This document shows positions 18,725 to 26,182 of a stretch of DNA of 64,000 nt, one piece after another (position 1 is the first letter of the stretch; each line of letters begins with the position of its first letter). A model generated the notes under the pieces. The model saw nothing but the letters and a program-made list of their open reading frames with translations, made no database searches and was not told the origin of the DNA. This stretch comes from CAIQPV01 sp963719855. Its GTDB lineage: Bacteria > Pseudomonadota > Gammaproteobacteria > Burkholderiales > Gallionellaceae. The stretch is from contig CAVRDK010000004.1 in assembly GCA_963719855.1 (NCBI GenBank), forward strand, positions 1,178,001 to 1,242,000, written 5' to 3'. The position numbers were made by a program, and so were the translations under genes.

Positions 18725-19395
18725 TGCGCATACTCGCTCTGGAAACTTCCACCGAATATTGTTCTGTCGCGTTGTGGCAGGATGGCGCAATTATTGAGCG
18801 TTGCGAGTTGGTTGGGCAGAAGCATTCCGAACTGTTGATGGAGATGCTGGATGGCGTGTTGCGCGAGGCGAACGTCACGCTGGCACAACTCGATGGCATT
18901 GCTTTCGGCGCGGGGCCGGGGTCGTTCACCGGTGTGCGCATTGCTTGCGGCGTGGCGCAAGGATTGGCATTGGGGGCGGCGCTGCCGGTGGTGGGGGTGT
19001 GTACGCTACAGGCGCTGGCGCAAGCTTCCGGTTACGACAAGGTGATTGCCGCGCTGGATGCGCGCATGGCCGAGGTTTACCATGCGGCTTATGAAAAGCG
19101 TGCAGGGGTATGGGTGACAGTGAGTGAGCCGAGTTTGTGTTTGCCACAGAATGCAAATCAAGTTGAAGGAACAGGCTGGTTTGGCGCGGGTAGCGGCTTT
19201 GCCGTGCATGGCGCGGCATTGGGAGAACGTTATGCAGGGAAACTTGCCGGGATCGATGCGCAAGCCGTTCCGCAAGCCAGTGCTATTGCGCAGCTTGCCG
19301 CAATTATGTTCGCAGCCGGGCAGGGCGTGGATGCGGCGCAAGCCATGCCGCTTTACCTGCGCGACAAGGTGGCGCTAAAGACTTGCGAGCGATGA
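18724..19395 (+). CDS. tsaB: tRNA t6A biosynthesis protein TsaB
   Basis: 223 residues, ASKHA-fold scaffold protein that partners TsaD, TsaE and TsaC in making N6-threonylcarbamoyladenosine at position 37 of ANN-decoding tRNAs. The start MRILALETSTEYCSVAL, the GPGSFTGVRIACGVAQGLALG loop and ALDARMAEVYHAAY are diagnostic. The start ATG shares bases with the ispF stop. The stop overlaps rimI by four bases, and tsaB-rimI is a frequent pair. Confidence 0.93.
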   Translation: MRILALETSTEYCSVALWQDGAIIERCELVGQKHSELLMEMLDGVLREANVTLAQLDGIAFGAGPGSFTGVRIACGVAQGLALGAALPVVGVCTLQALAQASGYDKVIAALDARMAEVYHAAYEKRAGVWVTVSEPSLCLPQNANQVEGTGWFGAGSGFAVHGAALGERYAGKLAGIDAQAVPQASAIAQLAAIMFAAGQGVDAAQAMPLYLRDKVALKTCER

Positions 19396-19832
19396 TGCCG
19401 TTGCGCGCGATGAATCTGGCTGACATGGAAGAGGTGATGCGAATTGAGCAGAACGTGCATGCCCATCCATGGACGCGCGGTAACTTCACCGATGCGCTCA
19501 ACAGCGATTCCGTGTGCAAGGTGTATGGGGAAGGGGTAGAAATGCTGGGCTACGTGGTGCTGATGCCTGCGGTGGATGAGATGCAACTGCTCAATATCAG
19601 CATCGCCGCCCGACATCAGCGCAAAGGGCTGGGGCGTAAGTTGCTGGGCGAGGTCATGGAAATCGCGCGCGGCATGAACATGCGCCGCATGTTGCTGGAG
19701 GTGCGGACATCCAATGTGGCGGCGCTGGGGTTGTATTGCGCCGCAGGGTTCAGCGAGATCGGTTTGCGGCGCGGCTACTATTCCGCAGATAATGGGCGGG
19801 AAGATGCCATCGTGATGGAATGCGTACTGTGA
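19392..19832 (+). CDS. rimI: Ribosomal protein alanine N-acetyltransferase RimI
   Basis: 146-residue GNAT-fold acetyltransferase that acetylates the N-terminal alanine of ribosomal protein S18. The acetyl-CoA loop is ARHQRKGLGRKLLGEV (the Q/RxxGxG/A motif), followed by LLEVRTSNVAALGLYCAAGFSEIG. I chose the ATG at 19392, which overlaps the tsaB stop (ATGA). An upstream TTG is possible but less likely. The gene after it overlaps its end. Confidence 0.9.
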   Translation: MMPLRAMNLADMEEVMRIEQNVHAHPWTRGNFTDALNSDSVCKVYGEGVEMLGYVVLMPAVDEMQLLNISIAARHQRKGLGRKLLGEVMEIARGMNMRRMLLEVRTSNVAALGLYCAAGFSEIGLRRGYYSADNGREDAIVMECVL

Positions 19833-20575
19833 ATCGAGAAGAAGCTGTCTTGCGCGAATTTAATCTGTACCCGCTGTGGAGGCGGCGGGTACAACCTGCG
19901 CCTGAATCATTGCAGCACCTTCCTCCTGAAAGGGGGGAGGCTGGGAGGGGGGTGGGATACCAGGAAATCCAAGCTTCTACCCCCTCCCCAACCCTCCCCC
20001 TGCAAGGGGGAGGGGCGCTTGCCAACCTCGACTGGCCCGAACTTAAATCGATGGTGCGCGACTGCACCGCGTGCAAGCTGCGCGCCGGTTGCACGCAGAC
20101 AGTTTTCGGCGTGGGTGACGAGAAAGCCAATTGGCTGTTTGTGGGCGAAGGGCCGGGCGCAGACGAGGATGCGCAAGGCGAGCCATTCGTGGGGCAGGCG
20201 GGCAAGCTGCTAGACAACATGTTGATGGCGATCAAACTGAAGCGCGGCAAGGATGTGTATATCGGCAATATCGTGAAATGCAGGCCGCCCGGCAATCGCA
20301 CGCCGGAAGCGGACGAGATTGCGACATGCTTGCCCTATCTGCAACGGCAGATCGAGTTGATCCAGCCAAAGATTATCGTGGCGCTGGGCAAGACGGCGGC
20401 GACTGCGCTCATAGGCAAAGATGCCACGCTGGCTTCACTGCGCGGCAGGCTGCATGATTATCATGGCACCCCGCTCATCATCACGTATCATCCGGCCTAT
20501 CTGTTGCGCGCGCCGGCGGACAAGGCCAAGACGTGGCAGGATTTACGCTTGGCGGTAAAAACTATGGAAGGCTAA
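19820..20575 (+). CDS. Family 4 uracil-DNA glycosylase with in-frame repeat insertion
   Basis: Iron-sulphur uracil-DNA glycosylase of the UDGa/phage SPO1 polymerase-related family, removing uracil from DNA. Motifs: CTACKLRAGC (cluster Cys), LFVGEGPGADEDAQGEPFVG (active-site loop, key residues only), GNIVKCRPPGNRTP and ITYHPAYLLR. The start is either ATG 19820 (overlapping rimI by 13 bases) or GTG 19829 (GTGA overlap, giving NREEAVLREF). Residues about 33-65 are encoded by a palindromic repeat (19918-20015), read in frame between the N-terminal helix and the catalytic domain. The catalytic core is intact, so the enzyme should work. Confidence 0.92.
   Translation: MRTVNREEAVLREFNLYPLWRRRVQPAPESLQHLPPERGEAGRGVGYQEIQASTPSPTLPLQGGGALANLDWPELKSMVRDCTACKLRAGCTQTVFGVGDEKANWLFVGEGPGADEDAQGEPFVGQAGKLLDNMLMAIKLKRGKDVYIGNIVKCRPPGNRTPEADEIATCLPYLQRQIELIQPKIIVALGKTAATALIGKDATLASLRGRLHDYHGTPLIITYHPAYLLRAPADKAKTWQDLRLAVKTMEG
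19918..20015. repeat. CCCTGCAAGGGGGAGG-type palindromic repeat inside the udg gene
   Basis: A C-rich and G-rich inverted repeat: the left part CCTCCTGAAAGGGGGGAGG pairs with the right part CCTCCCCCTGCAAGGGGG. The same family occurs between genes near 31679-31752, 36895-36916, 63017-63093 and 63210-63228. Here it is read in frame (including TPSPTLPLQGGG). Confidence 0.75.
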
Positions 20576-20578
20576 GGC

Positions 20579-21538
20579 ATGGCGAAAAACAATGTTGATC
20601 TGAAAGTAATGGTGGTAGAAGACAGCAAGGTGACCATGAAGGCGTTATGCAACTACCTTAAGCGCATGGGGGTGGACGATCCGCTGACGGCGGTGACGGG
20701 GCAGGATGCCATTGCTCTTTTCCGCAAACACCGCCCTGATATCGTTCTGCTGGACGCTATCCTGCCGGACATAGACGGGTTCGATATCGCCAAGAAATTT
20801 CGCCGCATTGAAAAAGGCGATGAATGGACCGCTATCATTTTTCTGACCAGCATGGATAAGGATGAAGACATGGCACGCGGCATCGAGGCGGGCGGTGACG
20901 ATTACCTGTTGAAGCCAATCAGCGAAGTGGTGTTGAAGGCCAAGATAAACGCCATGCGCAGACTGGTGGAGATGCAGCGTGCACTGGTTGGGGTCACGCA
21001 AGAATTGAATACGGCGAATAAGGAACTCCAGCGTCTTTCCACGACGGACGGGCTGACCGGGATTGCCAACCGGCGCTTCTTCGACCAATTGTCGTTACGC
21101 GAATGGCAGCGCTGCGAGCGCATGAATAAGCCCATGTCGCTGATCATGGTCGATGTCGATCACTTCAAGAAATACAACGATACCTACGGCCATCAGGGAG
21201 GCGACGAATGCCTGAAGGCGATAGCCGCACAAGTGGCGCGCGCCGCACCGCGCGCCAGCGATCTGGCGGCGCGTTACGGCGGCGAAGAGTTCGTGCTGGT
21301 GCTCGGCGAAACCACGATGGATGGAGCGAAGTGGGTGGCAAACAACATCCGCCAGCACGTGGCCGACCTGAAGATGCCGCACAACGCATCAAACATCGGG
21401 CATGTAAGCGTCAGTTGCGGCGTTGCCTCACTGTTGCCGCTTGAAGGTATGTCATTTGAAATTCTGCTGAAAATTGCCGACGAGGCCCTATATAAGGCCA
21501 AAGAGCAGGGACGCAATACAGTGGTTTGTGCGGAGTAG
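20579..21538 (+). CDS. Diguanylate cyclase response regulator (REC-GGDEF)
   Basis: 319 residues. The N-terminal receiver has phosphoacceptor Asp59 (DIVLLDAILPDIDG) and Lys in LLKPI. A short coiled linker leads to a GGDEF domain (STTDGLTGIANRRFFD, VDVDHFKKYNDTYGH, then YGGEEF). RASD lies five residues before GGEEF, an intact RxxD inhibitory site, so product feedback is expected. It should make c-di-GMP when phosphorylated (PleD-like logic). It begins 4 bp after udg, which suggests co-transcription. The cognate kinase is not identified. Confidence 0.93.
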   Translation: MAKNNVDLKVMVVEDSKVTMKALCNYLKRMGVDDPLTAVTGQDAIALFRKHRPDIVLLDAILPDIDGFDIAKKFRRIEKGDEWTAIIFLTSMDKDEDMARGIEAGGDDYLLKPISEVVLKAKINAMRRLVEMQRALVGVTQELNTANKELQRLSTTDGLTGIANRRFFDQLSLREWQRCERMNKPMSLIMVDVDHFKKYNDTYGHQGGDECLKAIAAQVARAAPRASDLAARYGGEEFVLVLGETTMDGAKWVANNIRQHVADLKMPHNASNIGHVSVSCGVASLLPLEGMSFEILLKIADEALYKAKEQGRNTVVCAE

Positions 21539-21896
21539 GGCGCGTCCGTGGTTGCACAAGATGAAGAAGCACCTATCAACTAGACCGAATCAGAACAGAG
21601 TTCAATTACTCGGATTCAAAACCCTTCGCTCAGACTCATTTCTGCATTGGTAAATACTGTGTTGTCAAAGGTGATAACGCATGACAATTAAAAGTGCGGG
21701 GCCTATATTCGTCGTATTGTCTGCTTATTTGGCCTCTGTATTCGAGCGGGTCAACGTGCGAGACGCTCTACAGTGAAAGCATGCAGCACGGACAGATCAT
21801 TCGCGACAAACTGAATATCATCAATCCATTTAAAATATTGCTTGATGTCGTTTTATCATGCAGCAAGGTTGGCCTGAATGACGAACGGATTACATC
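21539..21896. other. Gene-free stretch
   Basis: About 360 bp between two convergent transcription units. A 76-codon open frame at 21694-21924 overlaps the next gene antisense and resembles nothing I know. I see no strong terminator or repeat. Confidence 0.4.
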
Positions 21897-22184
21897 CTAC
21901 GTGTGCTTGATCGTGGTCAAATAAGCGATCGTAATCAGCCCCGCCACCAGCACCAGCCATCCCAGCACGATGCCGCGCCACAGCCAGCGGGTGCGACGCA
22001 GCCCCATGAAGTAGTTGACCACCATCTGCACCTTGATCACGGCGATACCGAGTACGGTCAACATAATGGATAAGCCGCCCAGATCTGCTTCGCCGATGCC
22101 ATAGGTTATCCCGGTTAGCAGCATCAAGACTAGCCAGATGATGGTGCAAGGGCGGATGAAATGGGGTTTATGCGGGATGTCCAC
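21897..22184 (-). CDS. Small cytochrome c oxidase subunit IV-like membrane protein
   Basis: 95 residues with three hydrophobic segments (IIWLVLMLLTGITYGIG; LSIMLTVLGIAVIKVQMVVNYFMGL; GIVLGWLVLVAGLITIAYLT). This matches the bacterial COX4 or NorF-like family of accessory subunits of heme-copper oxidases. It follows a NorE-like subunit III gene by 6 bp and belongs to the nor group. It probably stabilises the nitric oxide reductase or a related complex; a catalytic role is unlikely. Confidence 0.75.
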   Translation of the reverse strand: MDIPHKPHFIRPCTIIWLVLMLLTGITYGIGEADLGGLSIMLTVLGIAVIKVQMVVNYFMGLRRTRWLWRGIVLGWLVLVAGLITIAYLTTIKHT

Positions 22185-22190
22185 AGGCTG

Positions 22191-22778
22191 CTAGTGAATC
22201 ACGTAAACCAGAGGGAAAAGGATAATCCACAGCAGATCCACCATGTGCCAATAAGAGGCACCTGTTTCTACGCCGGTATGATTTTCCGCGCTATAGCCGC
22301 CAGCTTTAGCTTTAAGCATCACCGCAGTCAGGATCACCATACCGAGGATCACATGCATGAAATGAAAAATCGTCAGCGACAGGTAAAACATGTAAAAGGT
22401 GTTGGTGCTGAGCGAAATGCCGTCGGAAAACTTGGCGTAAAACTCGAATAGCTTGATAACCAGAAATACCCCGCCCAACCCGATGGCGGCGGCGATCCAG
22501 CGCGCGCATTCACGCGAGAAACCCTGCTTTATGGCCGCGACAGCGCGCACCATGAAATAACTGCTGGTAATCAACACCAGAGTATTGATGGCGCCGGAGG
22601 TGCGGTTGAGGTTCTGTTGCGATTCGTTGAACAACTCCACGTTGTGCGCCCGCGCAAAAGCGTAGGCGACGAAGAAAATGCCGAAAGCCAGCAGTTCGGC
22701 GAAGATGAAAAACCAGATTGCCAAGTCGCCTGGAGGTGTGGCATGAATCTCATGCGAACCGATTGTATTGTTTGTCAA
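22191..22778 (-). CDS. norE: NorE-like cytochrome c oxidase subunit III family protein
   Basis: About 195 residues of subunit III fold with five or more membrane segments (PGDLAIWFFIFAELLAFGIFF, INTLVLITSSYFMVRA, TNTFYMFYLSLTIFHFMHVI, ASYWHMVDLLWIILFPLVY). NorE is an accessory gene of cNOR operons. No ATG fits. The best start is TTG at 22778 (then TNNTIGSHEIHATPPGD), with no convincing ribosome site, so translation may be weak. It lies downstream of the norB terminator, so it may need read-through or its own promoter. Confidence 0.8.
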   Translation of the reverse strand: MTNNTIGSHEIHATPPGDLAIWFFIFAELLAFGIFFVAYAFARAHNVELFNESQQNLNRTSGAINTLVLITSSYFMVRAVAAIKQGFSRECARWIAAAIGLGGVFLVIKLFEFYAKFSDGISLSTNTFYMFYLSLTIFHFMHVILGMVILTAVMLKAKAGGYSAENHTGVETGASYWHMVDLLWIILFPLVYVIH

Positions 22779-22869
22779 AATATTAGGAGATTGGGGTAAT
22801 CTGGATAGAGGCGAGCAGTTGAACTGATCGGTACACTCCTGAACTATCAAGATTGAACCATGTAGGGCG

Positions 22870-22896
22870 AAAAAAAGAGGGGCGCGAACGCCCCTC
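22870..22896 (-). terminator. Rho-independent terminator after norB
   Basis: On the minus strand, an 8-bp GC-rich stem (GAGGGGCG with CGCCCCTC, 4-base loop) is followed directly by a run of seven Ts. It begins about 14 bp after the norB stop and would end the norCB transcript before norE. Confidence 0.9.
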
Positions 22897-22909
22897 CTCA
22901 AGGAGAATA

Positions 22910-24289
22910 TTACGCTGCTGCTGGCGCTTCGCTTTTCTTGCAGAAGAAGCTCCAGATGTAAAGCACCAAACCTAGCAGGAACACGAAGCCGGTTATCTCG
23001 CGCAACCAGTAGAAAAGCATGACTTGGTCCTGCGCTGCCATGAAGCCCATCGGCGAGGTACCCATGCGTTGCAGCCAGATTTGCAGAATTCCGGCAGCGG
23101 TGAGGAACAGCGTGATGAACACGATGGACACCGTCATCAGCCAGAACGACCACATTTCCATGACTTGCGCCGGGCCGGAGTTTGCGCTGCGTCCGCGCAA
23201 CATCGGCATGGCGTAGGAAATCATGGTCAGGTTCACCATCACGTAAGCGCCGTAGAACGCCATGTGGCCGTGAGCCGCAGTAATCTGTGTGCCGTGGGTA
23301 TAGAAGTTCACCGGGGCCAAGGTGTGCAGGAAGCCCCACACGCCGGCACCGAGGAACGACATTACGCCTGTTCCCAGAGCCCACAGGGTGGCGGCTTTGT
23401 TGGGATGCTCACGACGACGACGGTTCACCATGTTGAATGCAAATACGGTCATCATGAAGAACGGGATGGGTTCCAGAGCGGAGAACACCGAACCGAACCA
23501 TTGCCAGTATTCCGGCGTACCGATCCAGAAGTAGTGGTGACCGGTGCCGATGATGCCGGTGATCAGAGTCATGGCGATGATGATGTAGAGCCATTTTTCA
23601 ATGACTTCACGATCCACACCGGTGATCTTGATCAACACGAAGGCCAGCATTGCACCCAGGATCAGTTCCCATACGCCTTCAACCCAAAGATGCACTGTCC
23701 ACCACCAGAAATACTTGTCCAGCACCAAGTTGGAGGGATTGTAGAAGGAGAACAGGAAGAACACTGCCAGTCCCCATAGTCCCAACAGCAGAACCAGGCT
23801 GATCGAGGTCTTGCGTCCCTTCAATACAGTCATGCTGATGTTGAACAGGAAGGCCAGTGCCACGATCACGATACCGACTTTGGTGGGTAGCGGTTGCTCA
23901 AGGAATTCCCGTCCCATAGTTGCCAGAATATCGTTGCCCGTCATCTGGGCTAGAGTGGCGTAAGGCACCGCCAGGTAGCCGACGATAGTCAGCGCACCGG
24001 CAGTCAGGAAAACCCAGAACATGATCCAGGCCAGCTTGGGGCTGAACAGCTCGGTCTCCGTCTCCTCGGGGATCAGATAGTAAGCCGAACCCATGAAGCC
24101 GAACAGAATCCACACGATCAGCAGGTTGGTGTGGACCATGCGGGCCACGTTGAAAGGGATGGCGGGGAACAGGAAGTCGCCCACCACATACTGGTAGCCC
24201 ATGATCAGGCCGAACAGAACCTGTCCGACGAACAGGCCAATGGCGGCAATGAAATATGGCTTCGCCACCGCTTGGGATTTATATTGCAT
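22910..24289 (-). CDS. norB: Cytochrome c-dependent nitric oxide reductase subunit B
   Basis: 459-residue catalytic subunit reducing 2 NO to N2O at a heme b3/FeB centre. Twelve hydrophobic segments. Conserved histidines are visible: His53 in MVHTNLLIVW (low-spin heme), HLWVEGVWE (FeB ligand, with the essential Glu), GTGHHYFWIG (two FeB ligands) and AAHGHMAFYGAY (heme ligands). It has no N-terminal quinol-oxidising extension, and norC precedes it, so it is the cNOR type. ATG 24289 has an AGGAGA ribosome site. Detoxifies or respires NO; no nitrite reductase is in the window. Confidence 0.97.
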   Translation of the reverse strand: MQYKSQAVAKPYFIAAIGLFVGQVLFGLIMGYQYVVGDFLFPAIPFNVARMVHTNLLIVWILFGFMGSAYYLIPEETETELFSPKLAWIMFWVFLTAGALTIVGYLAVPYATLAQMTGNDILATMGREFLEQPLPTKVGIVIVALAFLFNISMTVLKGRKTSISLVLLLGLWGLAVFFLFSFYNPSNLVLDKYFWWWTVHLWVEGVWELILGAMLAFVLIKITGVDREVIEKWLYIIIAMTLITGIIGTGHHYFWIGTPEYWQWFGSVFSALEPIPFFMMTVFAFNMVNRRRREHPNKAATLWALGTGVMSFLGAGVWGFLHTLAPVNFYTHGTQITAAHGHMAFYGAYVMVNLTMISYAMPMLRGRSANSGPAQVMEMWSFWLMTVSIVFITLFLTAAGILQIWLQRMGTSPMGFMAAQDQVMLFYWLREITGFVFLLGLVLYIWSFFCKKSEAPAAA

Positions 24290-24333
24290 ATTGAATTTCT
24301 CCTAAACCGTTTTGTATCAAGGTGTCTGCTGGA

Positions 24334-24759
24334 TTAGCCTTCAATGTTCGGCGGCCAGTTGTTGGTGTTAATCTCCGATGTCCATTTCAGGAAGTTGACC
24401 AAGTCGTCGAGCTGCTGATCGTTCAAGTTGAATTGCGGCATTTGACGACGGCCCGGGGTGCCGGTGGGTTGTGCCTTGATCCATGCCTTGATAAAGTCTC
24501 CGCCACGGCGCTTGTACACATTGCCCAGTTCTGGAGCGAAATAAGCGCCTTCTCCCAAGATAGTGTGGCACCCGACGCAGTCGCGTGTTTCCCAGATGTG
24601 CTTGCCACGCACGACCGAATCAGTGAGATTCTCACGGTGATCCCGCTTCGGCAGGTTCTGTACTGTGTCGAAGGTCAATGCGAGAAACAACAGGAAGAAA
24701 AATACGGCCCCTCCATAGAATATGTTTCGCGCCATCGCCTTGGTAAATGTTCCGCTCAT
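24334..24759 (-). CDS. norC: Nitric oxide reductase subunit C (membrane cytochrome c)
   Basis: 141 residues. One N-terminal membrane anchor (IFYGGAVFFFLLFLALTF) and a periplasmic class I cytochrome c domain with heme site CVGCH (61-65) and probable axial Met in RRQMPQF. It passes electrons from soluble cytochromes to NorB. It starts the norCB operon, with norB 44 bp downstream. A TTGA-N6-TCAA box lies about 145 bp upstream of its start. Confidence 0.96.
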   Translation of the reverse strand: MSGTFTKAMARNIFYGGAVFFFLLFLALTFDTVQNLPKRDHRENLTDSVVRGKHIWETRDCVGCHTILGEGAYFAPELGNVYKRRGGDFIKAWIKAQPTGTPGRRQMPQFNLNDQQLDDLVNFLKWTSEINTNNWPPNIEG

Positions 24760-24902
24760 AACTTACCTCTTGAATAGCTTTTGGTTGTAGGTTCCAAACC
24801 CGATTGCTGACTTTTCCATTCTGAATTTAGAGAGAGGAAGATGCACAAACGGGTTCCTGAATTGCAGCTCGACTATATTAGCTTAGAGTGATTTACCAAT
24901 CC

Positions 24903-24916
24903 TTGACGTGAGTCAA
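24903..24916. promoter_or_regulatory. DNR/FNR-type box TTGACGTGAGTCAA
   Basis: A perfect TTGAC-N4-GTCAA palindrome in the divergent region between norC (start 24759, minus) and the membrane-protein gene starting at 24999 (plus). The 30472 regulator has the E..SR recognition helix that reads this motif in the FNR/DNR family. It could control either or both genes. Confidence 0.75.
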
Positions 24917-24998
24917 GACAACCCTAAGCGGAAATTTTTGTTCCTTGTCCATCTTAGCCACGCTATGATTGCAACGATCACTGACAGGTGCACATTTC

Positions 24999-26123
24999 AT
25001 GATTCTGGTTTTTCTTGTAATGGCAGCCACCTTGGCCATGGTGGTTGCGTGGCTGCTACCGGTCGTTAGCGATCTGCATCGTGCTGCCCATGTCCATCTT
25101 GCTTTTGCGCTGGGAGTGATGCCTCTGATCATGGGTGCGATGACTCATTTCGTCCCTGTGCTGACTCGCACACGCGCTGCGCCTCGTGGTGTCGAGGGCT
25201 TCGCAGCATTGGCTTGGCTGGGCGGTGCGCTGATCGTGGCTTTTTTCATTTTTACTTTGCCGGAGGTATTCCGTAGCATAGCCGCTCTCCTCGGCCTGTC
25301 TGCCGTCGTTGGTCTGACTGTGTGGCAGGCAATGCGTGCAAGGGCGGCGCTGGGCGGTGCTCACCCCTGTTTGCGCTGGTATCTTGCGGCGCTGGTCTGC
25401 CTGGGCGTGAGCTTGCTGGCGGTGCTTGCCATGGCAGTCTGGCCGCAGCAGATGCTGGCGCTCAAACGTTTGCACCTACATCTCAATCTTTTCGGCTTTG
25501 TCGGTCTGAGCGCCGTTGGCACCATGCAAGTCCTGCTTCCTACCGCAGCAGGGCATCCCGACCCGCAGGTTGCCACCAGGCTGCGTGCTGACCTGCACAC
25601 AGCGCTGGGCGGCACGGGGCTAATCGCGATTGGCGCTGCATGGTTGCCGCTTCTATCCTGGCTGGGGCTGTTATTGTGGCTGATGCCATTGAATCACTTG
25701 ATGCGTGCCTGGCTTGTTCGATACCGCGCCGAGATTTTTCGCCTGCATGGTGCAGTGCCGTTGCTGGCTGCGGCATTGACGGGATTTTTCATTGCGCTTG
25801 TGGCAGGGGGCGCACATGGTGCAGGCTGGATGGATTCCACCGGAGTGGCGCATTTGTTTGTATTTTCCTTCCTGTTTCCTTTGGTGAGCGGTGCTGCGGG
25901 GCAGTTGCTTCCTCTTTGGTTCAGGCCGGGGCGACAAACAGAATGGCATGAGTATGCGCGTCAGCGCCTGACTTTCGCGGCTGGCGCGCGCGCCGTACTG
26001 TTCCTCGTCGTCGGCCTGCTGGCGATGGCAGGTTTCAAGTGGGCGAGTTGGCTTGCGCTTGCGGCTTTGCTTCCCTTTGCCTTGGCGTCAGCCAGCTTGT
26101 TGAATCTGGTCCGGCGCTCTTGA
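24999..26123 (+). CDS. Polytopic membrane protein, NnrS/heme-copper-oxidase-like, NO-associated
   Basis: 374 residues from the ATG at 24999 (AGGTG upstream); a TTG at 24969 would add ten polar residues. About ten to twelve hydrophobic segments. Histidine-rich membrane motifs LHRAAHVHLAFALGVM, THFVPVL, LKRLHLHLNLFGFVGLSAVG and AHGAGWMDSTGVAHLF suggest heme or metal binding. It shares its motif pattern with the protein at 28290-29597 (HLxxG...G...P). Such proteins occur beside NO reductase genes in denitrifiers, but the function is not established. It is divergent from norC and shares the DNR box. Confidence 0.6.
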   Translation: MILVFLVMAATLAMVVAWLLPVVSDLHRAAHVHLAFALGVMPLIMGAMTHFVPVLTRTRAAPRGVEGFAALAWLGGALIVAFFIFTLPEVFRSIAALLGLSAVVGLTVWQAMRARAALGGAHPCLRWYLAALVCLGVSLLAVLAMAVWPQQMLALKRLHLHLNLFGFVGLSAVGTMQVLLPTAAGHPDPQVATRLRADLHTALGGTGLIAIGAAWLPLLSWLGLLLWLMPLNHLMRAWLVRYRAEIFRLHGAVPLLAAALTGFFIALVAGGAHGAGWMDSTGVAHLFVFSFLFPLVSGAAGQLLPLWFRPGRQTEWHEYARQRLTFAAGARAVLFLVVGLLAMAGFKWASWLALAALLPFALASASLLNLVRRS

Positions 26124-26182
26124 TTTGAATTTACATGGGGTAGGATATGGATTCAAGATCCCTTAAAATAAATCATAATAAG

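Noticed and set aside
21694..21924. 76-codon plus-strand frame
   Set aside because: Runs antisense into the COX4-like gene and lacks protein-like features.
22779..23384. Long frame extending the NorE-like protein upstream through norB
   Set aside because: It is antisense-free overlap with norB in another frame; the sequence before TTG 22778 has no membrane or subunit III pattern.
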